A DNA stretch of 64,000 nt from Atherix ibis (taxonomy: Eukaryota; Arthropoda; Insecta; Diptera; Athericidae): contig OY282608.1 of NCBI GenBank assembly GCA_958298945.1, forward strand, positions 16,655,933 through 16,719,932, given 5' to 3'. The notes under the pieces were generated by a model. That model had not been told where the DNA came from and did no database searches. It was given only the letters and a program-made list of their open reading frames with translations. Each line of letters starts with the position of its first letter. Positions within the stretch are counted from its first letter, which is position 1. The position numbers and the translations under genes were made by a program. Of the stretch, positions 11,247 through 22,912 are shown piece after piece.

Positions 11247-12916
11247 GGTTTGTTGGCTTGTTGGCTTTTTGATTTGTTGGCTTGTTCGTTTGTTGGTTTG
11301 TTGGTTTGTTGGTTTGTTGGTTTGTTGGTTAGTTGGCTTGTTGGCTTGTTGGTTTGTTGGTTTGTTGGCTTGTGGTTTTTTGGTTTTTTGGTTTGTTTGT
11401 TTGTTGGTTTGTTGGTTTTTTGGCTTGTTGGTTTGTTGGTTTGTTCGTTTGTTGGTTTGTTAGTTTGTTGGTTTGTTGGCTTGTTGGTTTGTTGGTTTGT
11501 TGGTTTGTTGGTTTGTTGGTTTGTTGGTTTGTTGGTTTGTTGGTTTGTTGGTTTGTTGGTTTGTTCGTTTGTTGGTTTGTTGGTTTGTTGGTTTGTTGGT
11601 TCGTTGGTTTGTTGGTTTGTTGGTTTTTTGGCTTGTTGGCTTGTTGGTTTTTTGGTTTGTTCGTTTGTTGGTTTGTTGGTTTGTTGGATTGTTGGTTTGA
11701 TGGTTTGTTGGTTTGTTGGTTTGTTGGTTTGTTCGTTTGTTCGTTTGTTCGTTTGTTGGTTTGTTGGTTTGTTGGTTTGTTCGTTTGTTGGTTTGTTTTT
11801 TTGTTGGTTTGTTGGTTTGTTGGTTTGTTGGCTTGTTGGTTTGTTGGTTTGTTGGTTTGTTCGTTTGTTGGTATGTTCGTTTGTTCGTTTGTTGGCTTAT
11901 TGGTTTGTTGGTTTGTTGGTTTGTTGGTTTGTTGGTTTGTTGGTTTGTTGGTTTGTTGGTTTGTTGGTTTGTTGGTTTGTTGGTTTGTTGGTTTGTTGGT
12001 TTGTTGGTTTGTTGGTTTGTTGGTTTGTTCGTTTGTTGGTTTGTTGGTTTGTTGTTTTGTTGGTTTGTTGGCTTGTTGGCTTGTTGGTTTGTTGGTTTGT
12101 TTGTTTGTTGGTTTGTTGGTTTGTTAGTTTTTTGGTTTGTTGGCTTGTTGGTTTGTTGGTTTATTGGTTTGTTGGTTTGTTGGTTTGTTGGTTTGTTGGT
12201 TTGTTGGATTGTTGGTTTGTTCGTTTGTTGGCTTGTTGGTTTGTTGGCTTGTTGGCTTTTTGATTTGTTGGCTTGTTCGTTTGTTGGTTTGTTGGTTTGT
12301 TGGTTTGTTGGTTTGTTGGTTTGTTGGTTAGTTGGCTTGTTGGCTTGTTGGTTTGTTGGTTTGTTGGCTTGTTGGTTTTTTGGTTTTTTGGTTTGTTTGT
12401 TTGTTGGTTTGTTGGTTTTTTGGCTTGTTGGTTTGTTGGTTTGTTCGTTTGTTGGTTTGTTGGTTTGTTGGTTTGTTGGCTTGTTGGTTTGTTGGTTTGT
12501 TGGTTTGTTGGATTGTTGGTTTGATGGTTTGTTGGTTTGTTGGTTTGTTGGTTTGTTCGTTTGTTCGTTTGTTCGTTTGTTGGTTTGTTGGTTTGTTGGT
12601 TTGTTCGTTTGTTGGTTTGTTTTTTTGTTGGTTTGTTGGTTTGTTGGTTTGTTGGCTTGTTGGTTTGTTGGTTTGTTGGTTTGTTGGTTTGTTCGTTTGT
12701 AGGCTTGTTCGTTTGTTGGCTTGTAGGTTTGTCGGCTAGTTGGTTTGTTGGTTTGTTGGTTTGTTGGTTTGTTGGCTTGTTGGTTTGTTGGCTCGTTGGC
12801 TTGTTGGTTTGTTGGTTTGTTCGTTTGTTGGTTTGTTAATTTGTTGGTTTGTTGGTTTAATGGTTTGTTGGCTTGTTGGCTTATTGGTTTGTTGGTTTGT
12901 TGGGTTGTTCGTTTGT
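11247..12916 (+). repeat. Higher-order block, copy 2 of the pair at offset 2,862
   Basis: Matches 8,385-10,054, including the GGCTTGT slip (11,367 against 8,505) and the TCGGCTAG marker (12,739 against 9,877). It contains copy 4 of the 228-base segment. Its right end diverges from copy 1 where GGTTTTT at 12,918 starts. Confidence 0.87.
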
Positions 12917-14918
12917 TGGTTTTTGGTTTGTTGGCATGTTGGTTTGTTGGCTTGTTGGCTTGTTGGCTTATTGGTTTGTTGGCTTGTTGGTTTGATGGCT
13001 TGTTGGCTTGTTGGTTTGTTGGTTTATTGGTTTGTTCCTTTGTTGGTTTGTTGGTTTGTTGGTTTGTTGGTTTGTTGGTTTGTTGGTTTTTTGGTTTTTT
13101 GGTTTGTTCGTTTGTTGGTTTGTTGGTTTTTTGGCTTGTTGGTTTGTTCGTTTGTTGGTTTGTTGGTTTGTTTGTTTTTTTGGCTTGTTGGCTTGTTGGT
13201 TTGTTGGTTTGTTGGTTTGTTGGTTTGTTGGTTTGTTGGTTTGTTGGTTTGTTGGTTTGTTGGTTTGTTGGTTTGTTGGTTTGTTCGTTTGTTGGTTTGT
13301 TGGTTTGTTGTTTTGTTGGTTTGTTGGCTTGTTGGCTTGTTGGTTTGTTGGTTTGTTTGTTTGTTGGTTTGTTGGTTTGTTAGTTTTTTGGTTTGTTGGC
13401 TTGTTGGTTTGTTGGTTTATTGGTTTGTTGGTTTGTTCGTTTGTTGGTTTTTTGGTTTGTTGGTTTGTTGGTTTGTTGGCATGTTGGTTTGTTGGCTTGT
13501 TGGCTTGTTGGCTTATTGGTTTGTTGGCTTGTTGGTTTGATGGCTTGTTGGCTTGTTGGTTTTTTGGTTTGTTGGTTTGTTCGTTTGTTGGTATGTTCGT
13601 TTGTTGGTTTGTTGGCTTATTGGTTTGTTGGTTTGTTGGTTTGTTGGTTTGTTGGTTTGTTGGTTTGTTGGTTTGTTGGTTTGTTGGTTTGTTGGTTTGT
13701 TGGTTTGTTCGTTTGTTGGTTTTTTGGTTTGTTGGTTTGTTGGTTTGTTGGCATGTTGGTTTGTTGGCTTGTTGGCTTGTTGGCTTATTGGTTTGTTGGC
13801 TTGTTGGTTTGATGGCTTGTTGGCTTGTTGGTTTTTTGGTTTGTTGGTTTGTTCGTTTGTTGGTATGTTCGTTTGTTGGTTTGTTTGTTTGTTGGCTTAT
13901 TGGTTTGTTGGTTTGTTGGTTTGTTGGTTTGTTGGTTTGTTGGTTTGTTGGTTTGTTGGTTTGTTGGTTTGTTGGTATGTTGGTTTGTCGGTTTGTTGGT
14001 TTGTTGGTTTGTTGGTTTGTTGGATTGTTGGTTTGTTCGTTTGTTGGCTTGTTGGTTTGTTGGCTTGTTGGCTTTTTGATTTGTTGGCTTGTTCGTTTGT
14101 TGGTTTGTTGGTTTGTTGGTTTGTTGGTTTGTTGGTTAGTTGGCTTGTTGGCTTGTTGGTTTGTTGGTTTGTTGGCTTGTGGTTTTTTGGTTTTTTGGTT
14201 TGTTTGTTTGTTGGTTTGTTGGTTTTTTGGCTTGTTGGTTTGTTGGTTTGTTCGTTTGTTGGTTTGTTGGTTTGTTGGTTTGTTGGCTTGTTGGTTTGTT
14301 GGTTTGTTGGTTTGTTGGTTTGTTGGTTTGTTGGTTTGTTGGTTTGTTGGTTTGTTGGTTTGTTGGTTTGTTCGTTTGTTGGTTTGTTGGTTTGTTGGTT
14401 TGTTGGTTCGTTGGTTTGTTGGTTTGTTGGTTTTTTGGCTTGTTGGCTTGTTGGTTTTTTGGTTTGTTCGTTTGTTGGTTTGTTGGTTTGTTGGATTGTT
14501 GGTTTGATGGTTTGTTGGTTTGTTGGTTTGTTGGTTTGTTCGTTTGTTCGTTTGTTCGTTTGTTGGTTTGTTGGTTTGTTGGTTTGTTCGTTTGTTGGTT
14601 TGTTTTTTTGTTGGTTTGTTGGTTTGTTGGTTTGTTGGCTTGTTGGTTTGTTGGTTTGTTGGTTTGTTCGTTTGTTGGTATGTTCGTTTGTTCGTTTGTT
14701 GGCTTATTGGTTTGTTGGTTTGTTGGTTTGTTGGTTTGTTGGTTTGTTGGTTTGTTGGTTTGTTGGTTTGTTGGTTTGTTGGTTTGTTGGTTTGTTGGTT
14801 TGTTGGTTTGTTGGTTTGTTCGTTTGTTGGTTTGTTGGTTTGTTGTTTTGTTGGTTTGTTGGCTTGTTGGCTTGTTGGTTTGTTGGTTTGTTTGTTTGTT
14901 GGTTTGTTGGTTTGTTAG
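12740..14918 (+). repeat. Higher-order block, copy 2 of the pair at offset about 5,660
   Basis: Matches 7,087-9,265, carrying the same three phase slips. Because 8,385-10,054 is itself duplicated, the 7-15 kb interval is a nest of overlapping copies. Confidence 0.87.
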
Positions 14919-15114
14919 TTTTTTGGTTTGTTGGCTTGTTGGTTTGTTGGTTTATTGGTTTGTTGGTTTGTTGGTTTGTTGGTTTGTTGGTTTGTTGGAT
15001 TGTTGGTTTGTTCGTTTGTTGGCTTGTTGGTTTGTTGGCTTGTTGGCTTTTTGATTTGTTGGCTTGTTCGTTTGTTGGTTTGTTGGTTTGTTGGTTTGTT
15101 GGTTTGTTGGTTAG

Positions 15115-15690
15115 TTGGCTTGTTGGCTTGTTGGTTTGTTGGTTTGTTGGCTTGTTGGTTTTTTGGTTTTTTGGTTTGTTTGTTTGTTGGTTTGTTGGTT
15201 TTTTGGCTTGTTGGTTTGTTGGTTTGTTCGTTTGTTGGTTTGTTGGTTTGTTGGTTTGTTGGCTTGTTGGTTTGTTGGTTTGTTGGTTTGTTGGTTTGTT
15301 GGTTTGTTGGTTTGTTGGTTTGTTGGTTTGTTGGTTTGTTGGTTTGTTCGTTTGTTGGTTTGTTGGTTTGTTGGTTTGTTGGTTCGTTGGTTTGTTGGTT
15401 TGTTGGTTTGTTGGCTTGTTGGCTTGTTGGTTTTTTGGTTTGTTCGTTTGTTGGTTTGTTGGTTTGTTGGATTGTTGGTTTGATGGTTTGTTGGTTTGTT
15501 GGTTTGTTGGTTTGTTCGTTTGTTTGTTTGTTCGTTTGTTGGTTTGTTGGTTTGTTGGTTTGTTCGTTTGTTGGTTTGTTTTTTTGTTGGTTTGTTGGTT
15601 TGTTGGTTTGTTGGCTTGTTGGTTTGTTGGTTTGTTGGTTTGTTCGTTTGTAGGCTTGTTCGTTTGTTGGCTTGTAGGTTTGTCGGCTAG
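15115..15690 (+). repeat. Third copy of the 3,223-3,798 segment
   Basis: The segment ending in the marker at 15,690 matches 3,223-3,798 at a constant offset of 11,892 and also 6,495-7,086. The only change I noticed is a TGTTTGTT in place of CGTTTGTT within the short CGTTTGTT run. It shows that the 0-7 kb and 12-16 kb zones share blocks. Confidence 0.83.
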
Positions 15691-17576
15691 TTGGTTTGTT
15701 GGTTTGTTGGTTTGTTGGTTTGTTGGCTTGTTGGTTTGTTGGCTCGTTGGCTTGTTGGTTTGTTGGTTTGTTCGTTTGTTGGTTTGTTAATTTGTTGGTT
15801 TGTTGGTTTGATGGTTTGTTGGCTTGTTGGCTTATTGGTTTGTTGGTTTGTTGGGTTGTTCGTTTGTTGGTTTTTGGTTTGTTGGCATGTTGGTTTGTTG
15901 GCTTGTTGGCTTGTTGGCTTATTGGTTTGTTGGCTTGTTGGTTTGATGGCTTGTTGGCTTGTTGGTTTGTTGGTTTATTGGTTTGTTCGTTTGTTGGTTT
16001 GTTGGTTTGTTGGTTTGTTGGTTTGTTGGTTTGTTGGTTTTTTGGTTTTTTGGTTTGTTCGTTTGTTGGTTTGTTGGTTTTTTGGCTTGTTGGTTTGTTC
16101 GTTTGTTGGTTTGTTGGTTTGTTGGTTTGTTGGCTTGTTGGCTTGTTGGTTTGTTGGTTTGTTGGTTTGTTGGTTTGTTGGTTTGTTGGTTTGTTGGTTT
16201 GTTGGTTTGTTGGTTTGTTGGTTTGTTGGTTTGTTCGTTTGTTGATTTGTTGGTTTGTTGTTTTGTTGGTTTGTTGGCTTGTTGGCTTGTTGGTTTGTTG
16301 GTTTGTTTGTTTGTTGGTTTGTTGGTTTGTTAGTTTTTTGGTTTGTTGGCTTGTTGGTTTGTTGGTTTATTGGTTTGTTGGTTTGTTCGTTTGTTGGTTT
16401 TTTGGTTTGTTGGTTTGTTGGTTTGTTGGCATGTTGGTTTGTTGGCTTGTTGGCTTGTTGGCTTATTGGTTTGTTGGCTTGTTGGTTTGATGGCTTGTTG
16501 GCTTGTTGGTTTTTTGGTTTGTTGGTTTGTTCGTTTGTTGGTATGTTCGTTTGTTGGTTTGTTTGTTTGTTGGCTTATTGGTTTGTTGGTTTGTTGGTTT
16601 GTTGGTTTGTTGGTTTGTTGGTTTGTTGGTTTGTTGGTTTGTTGGTTTGTTGGTATGTTGGTTTGTCGGTTTGTTGGTTTGTTGGTTTGTTGGTTTGTTG
16701 GTTTGTTGGTTTGTTGGATTGTTGGTTTGTTCGTTTGTTGGCTTGTTGGTTTGTTGGCTTGTTGGCTTTTTGATTTGTTGGCTTGTTCGTTTGTTGGTTT
16801 GTTGGTTTGTTGGTTTGTTGGTTTGTTGGTTAGTTGGCTTGTTGGCTTGTTGGATTGTTGGTTTGTTCGTTTGTTGGCTTGTTGGTTTGTTGGCTTGTTG
16901 GCTTTTTGATTTGTTGGCTTGTTCGTTTGTTGGTTTGTTGGTTTGTTGGTTTGTTGGTTTGTTGGTTAGTTGGCTTGTTGGCTTGTTGGTTTGTTGGTTT
17001 GTTGGCTTGTGGTTTTTTGGTTTTTTGGTTTGTTTGTTTTTTGGTTTGTTGGTTTTTTGGCTTGTTGGTTTGTTGGTTTGTTCGTTTGTTGGTTTGTTGG
17101 TTTGTTGGTTTGTTGGCTTGTTGGTTTGTTGGTTTGTTGGTTTGTTGGTTTGTTGGTTTGTTGGTTTGTTGGTTTGTTGGTTTGTTGGTTTGTTGGTTTG
17201 TTGGTTTGTTGGTTTGTTGGTTTGTTGGTTTGTTGGTTTGTTGGTTTGTTGGTTTGTTGGTTTGTTGGTTCGTTGGTTTGTTGGTTTGTTGGTTTGTTGG
17301 CTTGTTGGCTTGTTGGTTTTTTGGTTTGTTCGTTTGTGGGTTTGTTGGTTTGTTGGATTGTTGGTTTGATGGTTTGTTGGTTTGTTGGTTTGTTGGTTTG
17401 TTCGTTTGTTCGTTTGTTCGTTTGTTGGTTTGTTGGTTTGTTGGTTTGTTCGTTTGTTGGTTTGTTTTTTTGTTGGTTTGTTGGTTTGTTGGTTTGTTGG
17501 CTTGTTGGTTTGTTGGTTTGTTGGTTTGTTCGTTTGTAGGCTTGTTCGTTTGTTGGCTTGTAGGTTTGTCGGCTAG
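15691..17576 (+). repeat. Mosaic segment with an internal 136-base duplication
   Basis: Starts with the GGCTCGTT/TTAATTTG linker, carries the GGTTTTT slip at 15,869 and GGCATGTT pairs. GGCTTTTTGATTTGTT occurs twice, at 16,764 and 16,900, with similar flanks: a local duplication of 17 octamers. The right end (17,382-17,576) repeats 15,496-15,690. A perfect run of 18 units occupies 17,123-17,266. Confidence 0.8.
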
Positions 17577-19150
17577 TTGGTTTGTTGGTTTGTTGGTTTG
17601 TTGGTTTGTTGGCTTGTTGGTTTGTTGGCTCGTTGGCTTGTTGGTTTGTTGGTTTGTTCGTTTGTTGGTTTGTTAATTTGTTGGTTTGTTGGTTTGATGG
17701 TTTGTTGGCTTGTTGGCTTATTGGTTTGTTGGTTTGTTGGGTTGTTCGTTTGTTGGTTTTTGGTTTGTTGGCATGTTGGTTTGTTGGCTTGTTGGCTTGT
17801 TGGCTTATTGGTTTGTTGACTTGTTGGTTTGATGGCTTGTTGGCTTGTTGGTTTGTTGGTTTATTGGTTTGTTCGTTTGTTGGTTTGTTGGTTTGTTGGT
17901 TTGTTGGTTTGTTGGTTTGTTGGTTTTTTGGTTTTTTGGTTTGTTCGTTTGTTGGTTTGTTGGTTTTTTGGCTTGTTGGTTTGTTCGTTTGTTGGTTTGT
18001 TGGTTTGTTGGTTTGTTGGCTTGTTGGCTTGTTGGTTTGTTGGTTTGTTGGTTTGTTGGTTTGTTGGTTTGTTGGTTTGTTGGTTTGTTGGTTTGTTGGT
18101 TTGTTGGTTTGTTCGTTTGTTGGTTTGTTGGTTTGTTGGTTTGTTGGTTTGTTGGTTTGTTGGTTTGTTGGTTTGTTGGTTTGTTGGCTTGTTGGCTTGT
18201 TGGTTTTTTGGTTTTTTCGTTTGTTAGTTTGTTGGTTTGTTGGTTTGTTGGATTGTTGGTTTGATGGTTTGTTGGTTTGTTGGTTTGTTGGTTTGTTCGT
18301 TTGTTCGTTTGTTCGTTTGTTGGTTTGTTGGTTTGTTGGTTTGTTCGTTTGTTCGTTTGTTGGTTTGTTGGTTTGTTGGTTTGTTGGATTGTTGGTTTGA
18401 TGGTTTGTTGGTTTGTTGGTTTGTTGGTTTGTTCGTTTGTTCGTTTGTTCGTTTGTTGGTTTGTTGGTTTGTTGGTTTGTTCGTTTGTTGGTTTCTTGGT
18501 TTGTTGGTTTGTTGGTTTGTTCGTTTGTTGGTTTGTTGGTTTGTTGGTTTGTTGGTTTGTTCGTTTGTTGGTTTGTTGGTTTGTTGGTTTGTTGGCTTGT
18601 TGGTTTGTTGGTTTGTTGGTTTGTTGGTTTGTTGGATTGTTGGTTTGTTCGTTTGTTGGCTTGTTGGTTTGTTGGCTTGTTGGCTTTTTGATTTGTTGGC
18701 TTGTTGGTTTGTTGGTTTGTTGGTTTGTTGGTTTGTTCGTTTGTTGGTTTGTTGGTTTGTTGGTTTATTAGATTGTTGGTTTGTTGATTTGTTGGTTTGT
18801 TGGTTTGTTGGTTTGTTTGTTTGTTCTTTTGTTCGTTTGTTGTTTTGTTGGTTTGTTGGTTTGTTGGTTTGTTCGTTTGTTGGTTTGTTTGTTTGCTGGT
18901 TTGTTTTTTTGTTGGTTTGTTGGTTTGTTGGTTTGTTGGTTTGTTGGCTTGTTGGTTTGTTGGTTTGTTGGTTTGTTCTTTTGTTGGCTTGTAGGTTTGT
19001 CGGCTAGTTGGTTTGTTGGTTTATTGGTTTGTTGGTTTATTGGTTTGTTGATTTGTTGGCTTGTTGGTTTGTTGGTTTGTTGGCTTGTTGGCTTGTTGGT
19101 TTGTTGGTTTATTTGTTTGTTGGTTTGTTGGTTTGTTGGTTTGTTGGTTT
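17577..19150 (+). repeat. Higher-order block, copy 1 of a pair at offset about 2,190
   Basis: Barcodes recur at 19,760-21,260. The offset is 2,191 near 17,829, 2,199 near 18,413 and 2,111 at the right end. The last step is an 88-base (11-octamer) deletion in the second copy, between two GATTTGTT units (18,68x and 18,785 here). Short CGTTTGTT triplets, GGATTGTT GGTTTGAT pairs and TGTTTGTT TGTTCTTT near 18,820 are shared. Confidence 0.85.
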
Positions 19151-19759
19151 GTTGGTTTGTTGGTTTCTTGGTTTGTTGGTTTGTTGGTTTGTTGGTTTGT
19201 TGGTTTGTTGGTTTGTTGGTTTGTTGGTTTGTTGGTTTGTTGGTTTGTTCGTTTGTTGGTTTGTTGGTTTGTTGGTTTGTTGGCTTGTTGGTTTGTTGGT
19301 TTGTTGGTTTGTTGGTTTGTTGGTTTGTTGGTTTGTTGGTTTGTTGGTTTGTTGGTTTGTTGGTTTGTTGGTTTGTTGGTTTGTTGGTTTGTTGGTTTGT
19401 TGGTTTGTTGGTTTGTTGGTTTGTTGGTTTGTTGGTTTGTTGGTTTGTTGGTTCGTTGGTTTGTTGGTTTGTTGGTTTGTTGGCTTGTTGGCTTGTTGGT
19501 TTTTTGGTTTGTTCGTTTGTTGGTTTGTTGGTTTGTTGGATTGTTGGTTTGATGGTTTGTTGGTTTGTTGGTTTGTTGGTTTGTTCGTTTGTTCGTTTGT
19601 TCGTTTGTTGGTTTGTTGGTTTGTTGGTTTGTTCGTTTGTTGGTTTGTTTTTTTGTTGGTTTGTTGGTTTGTTGGTTTGTTGGCTTGTTGGTTTGTTGGT
19701 TTGTTGGTTTGTTCGTTTGTAGGCTTGTTCGTTTGTTGGCTTGTAGGTTTGTCGGCTAG
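19151..19759 (+). repeat. Segment with a 20-unit perfect run
   Basis: Contains an uninterrupted run of 20 GGTTTGTT units at 19,290-19,449, bounded by GGCTTGTT and GGTTCGTT. The same bounds enclose 18 units at 17,123-17,266. The part from 19,450 to the marker at 19,759 repeats 17,267-17,576. Confidence 0.8.
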
Positions 19760-21260
19760 TTGGTTTGTTGGTTTGTTGGTTTGTTGGTTTGTTGGCTTGT
19801 TAGTTTGTTGGTTTGTTGGCTCGTTGGCTTGTTGGTTTGTTGGTTTGTTCGTTTGTTGGTTTGTTAATTTGTTGGTTTGTTGGTTTGATGGTTTGTTGGC
19901 TTGTTGGCTTATTGGTTTGTTGGTTTGTTGGGTTGTTCGTTTGTTGGTTTTTAGTTTGTTGGCATGTTGGTTTGTTGGCTTGTTGGCTTGTTGGCTTATT
20001 GGTTTGTTGACTTGTTGGTTTGATGGCTTGTTGGCTTGTTGGTTTGTTGGTTTATTGGTTTGTTCGTTTGTTGGTTTGTTGGTTTGTTGGTTTGTTGGTT
20101 TGTTGGTTTGTTGGTTTTTTGGTTTTTTGGTTTGTTCGTTTGTTGGTTTGTTGGTTTTTTGGCTTGTTGGTTTGTTCGTTTGCTGGTTTGTTGGTTTGTT
20201 GGTTTGTTGGCTTGTTGGCTTGTTGGTTTGTTGGTTTGTTGGTTTGTTGGTTTGTTGGTTTGTTGGTTTGTTGGTTTGTTGGTTTGTTGGTTTGTTGGTT
20301 TGTTGGTTTGTTCGTTTGTTGGTTTGTTGGTTTGTTGGTTTGTTGGTTTGTTGGTTTGTTGGTTTGTTGGTTTGTTGGTTTGTTGGCTTGTTGGCTTGTT
20401 GGTTTTTTGGTTTTTTCGTTTGTTGGTTTGTTGGTTTGTTGGTTTGTTGGATTGTTGGTTTGATGGTTTGTTGGTTTGTTGGTTTGTTGGTTTGTTCGTT
20501 TGTTCGTTTGTTCGTTTGTTGGTTTGTTGGTTTGTTGGTTTGTTCGTTTGTTCGTTTGTTGGTTTGTTGGTTTGTTGGTTTGTTGGATTGTTGGTTTGAT
20601 GGTTTGTTGGTTTGTTGGTTTGTTGGTTTGTTCGTTTGTTCGTTTGTTCGTTTGTTGGTTTGTTGGTTTGTTGGTTTGTTCGTTTGTTGGTTTCTTGGTT
20701 TGTTGGTTTGTTGGTTTGTTCGTTTGTTGGTTTGTTGGTTTGTTGGTTTGTTGGTTTGTTCGTTTGTTGGTTTGTTGGTTTGTTGGTTTGTTGGCTTGTT
20801 GGTTTGTTGGTTTGTTTTTTTGTTGGTTTGTTGGATTGTTGGTTTGTTCGTTTGTTGGCTTGTTGGTTTGTTGGCTTGTTGGCTTTTTGATTTGTTGATT
20901 TGTTGGTTTGTTGGTTTGTTGGTTTGTTTGTTTGTTCTTTTGTTCGTTTGTTGTTTTGTTGGTTTGTTGGTTTGTTGGTTTGTTCGTTTGTTGGTTTGTT
21001 TGTTTGCTGGTTTGTTTTTTTGTTGGTTTGTTGGTTTGTTGGTTTGTTGGTTTGTTGGCTTGTTGGTTTGTTGGTTTGTTGGTTTGTTCTTTTGTTGGCT
21101 TGTAGGTTTGTCGGCTAGTTGGTTTGTTGGTTTATTGGTTTGTTGGTTTATTGGTTTGTTGATTTGTTGGCTTGTTGGTTTGTTGGTTTGTTGGCTTGTT
21201 GGCTTGTTGGTTTGTTGGTTTATTTTTTTGTTGGTTTGTTGGTTTGTTGGTTTGTTGGTT
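19760..21260 (+). repeat. Higher-order block, copy 2 of the pair at offset about 2,190
   Basis: Matches 17,577-19,150 but lacks 11 octamers between two GATTTGTT units near 20,890. It also carries a TTTTTGTT variant near 20,816 not seen in copy 1. Its slip unit reads GGTTTTT followed by AG (19,946), where copy 1 has GG. Confidence 0.85.
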
Positions 21261-22608
21261 TGTTGGTTTCTTGGTTTGTTGGTTTGTTGGTTTGTTGGTT
21301 TGTTGGTTTGTTGGTTTGTTGGTTTGTTGGTTTGTTGGTTTGTTGGTTTGTTGGTTTGTTTGTTTGTTGGTTTGTTTGTTTGTTCGTTTGTTGGCTTGTT
21401 GGTTTGTTGGCTTGTTGGCTTGTTGGTTTGTTGGTTTGTTTGTTTGTTTGTTTGTTGGCTTGTTGGTTTGTTGGCTTGTTGGCTTGTTGGTTTGTTGGTT
21501 TGTTGGTTTGTTCGTTTGTTGGTTTCTTTGTTTGTTGGTTTGTTCGTTTGTTGGTTTGTTAGTTACTTGGTTTGTTGGTTTGTTGGTTTGTTGATTTGTT
21601 AGCTTGTTGGTTTGTTGATTTGTTGGTTTGTTGGTTTGTTGGTTTGTTGGTTTGTTGGTTTGTTGGTTTGTTGGCTTGTTGGCTTATTGGTTTGTTGGTT
21701 TGTTGGTTTGTTGTTTTGTTGGTTTGTTGGCTTGTTGGCTTGTTGGTTTGTTGGTTTGTTTGTTTGTTGGTTTGTTGGTTTGTTGGTTTTTTGGTTTGTT
21801 GGCTTGTTGGTTTGTTGGTTTGTTGGTTTGTTGGTTTGATCGTTTGTTGGTTTTTTGGTTTGTTGGTTTGTTGGTTTGTTGGCATGTTGGTTTGTTGGCT
21901 TGTTGGCTTGTTGGCTTATTGGTTTGTTGGCTTGTTGGTTTGATGGCTTGTTGGCTTGTTGGTTTGTTGGTTTGTTGGTTTGTTCGTTTGTTGGTATGTT
22001 CGTTTGTTGGTTTGTTTGTTTGTTGGCTTGTTGGTTTGTTGGTTTGTTGGTTTGTTGGTTTGTTGGTTTGTTGGTTTGTTGGTTTGTTGGTTTGTTGGTT
22101 TGTTGGTTTGTTGGTTTGTTGGTTTGTTGGTTTGTTGGTTTGTTGGTTTGTTGGTTTGTTGGTTTGTTGGTTTGTTGGTTTGTTGGTTTGTTGGATTGTT
22201 GGTTTGTTCGTTTGTTGGCTTGTTGGTTTGTTGGCTTGTTGGCTTTTTGATTTGTTGGCTTGTTGGCTTGTTGGTTTGTTGGTTTGTTGGTTTGTTGGTT
22301 TGTTGGTTTGTTGGTTAGTTTGCTTGTTGGCTTGTTGGTTTGTTGGTTTGTTGGCTTGTTGGTTTGTTGGTTTTTTGGTTTGTTTGTTTGTTGGTTTGTT
22401 GGTTTGTTGGTTTGTTGGTTTGTTGGTTTGTTGGTTTTTTGGTTTTTTGGTTTGTTCGTTTGTTGGTTTGTTGGTTTTTTGGCTTGTTGGCTTGTTGGCT
22501 TGTTGGTTTTTTGGTTTGTTCGTTTGTTGGTTTGTTGGTTTGTTGGTTTGTTGGTTTGTTGGTTTGTTGGATTGTTGGTTTGATGGTTTGTTGGTTTGTT
22601 GGTTTGTT
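21261..22608 (+). repeat. Mosaic zone with the first TTAGTTACTTGG marker
   Basis: Holds a tetramer-like TGTTTGTTTGTT stretch near 21,440, TTAGTTACTTGG at about 21,559-21,570, a GGCATGTT block near 21,880 and a perfect run of 20 plain units at 22,033-22,192. The left part resembles the right-hand zone of the window (56-64 kb) more than its immediate neighbours. Confidence 0.75.
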
Positions 22609-22912
22609 GTATTGTTCGTTTGTTCGTTTGTTGGTTTGTTGGTTTGTTGGTTTGTTCGTTTGTTGGTTTGTTGGTTTGTTTTTTTGTTGGTTTGTTGGTC
22701 TGTTGGTTTGTTGGCTTGTTGGTTTGTTGGTTTGATGGTTTGTTGGTTTGTTGGTTTGTTGTATTGTTCGTTTGTTCGTTTGTTGGTTTGTTGGTTTGTT
22801 GGTTTGTTCGTTTGTTGGTTTGTTGGTTTGTTTTTTTGTTGGTTTGTTGGTCTGTTGGTTTGTTGGCTTGTTGGTTTGTTGGTTTGTTGGTTTGTTCGTT
22901 TGTTGGCTTGTT
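22609..22912 (+). repeat. Tandem duplication of 152 bases (19 octamers)
   Basis: GTATTGTT begins at 22,609 and again at 22,761, and the rare GGTCTGTT unit occurs at about 22,697 and 22,849. Both are spaced by 152 bases, as are the T-rich units between them. This is a young, local head-to-tail duplication. Confidence 0.85.

Noticed and set aside
19008..21602. 864-codon open frame on the + strand rich in Leu, Val, Cys, Trp and Phe, looking like a membrane protein
   Set aside because: It is the translation of the octamer. Parallel open frames exist in the other two + frames, the peptide has period 8 because the unit is 8 bases, and variants follow the octamer, not codons. The start ATG comes from an unrelated variant unit.
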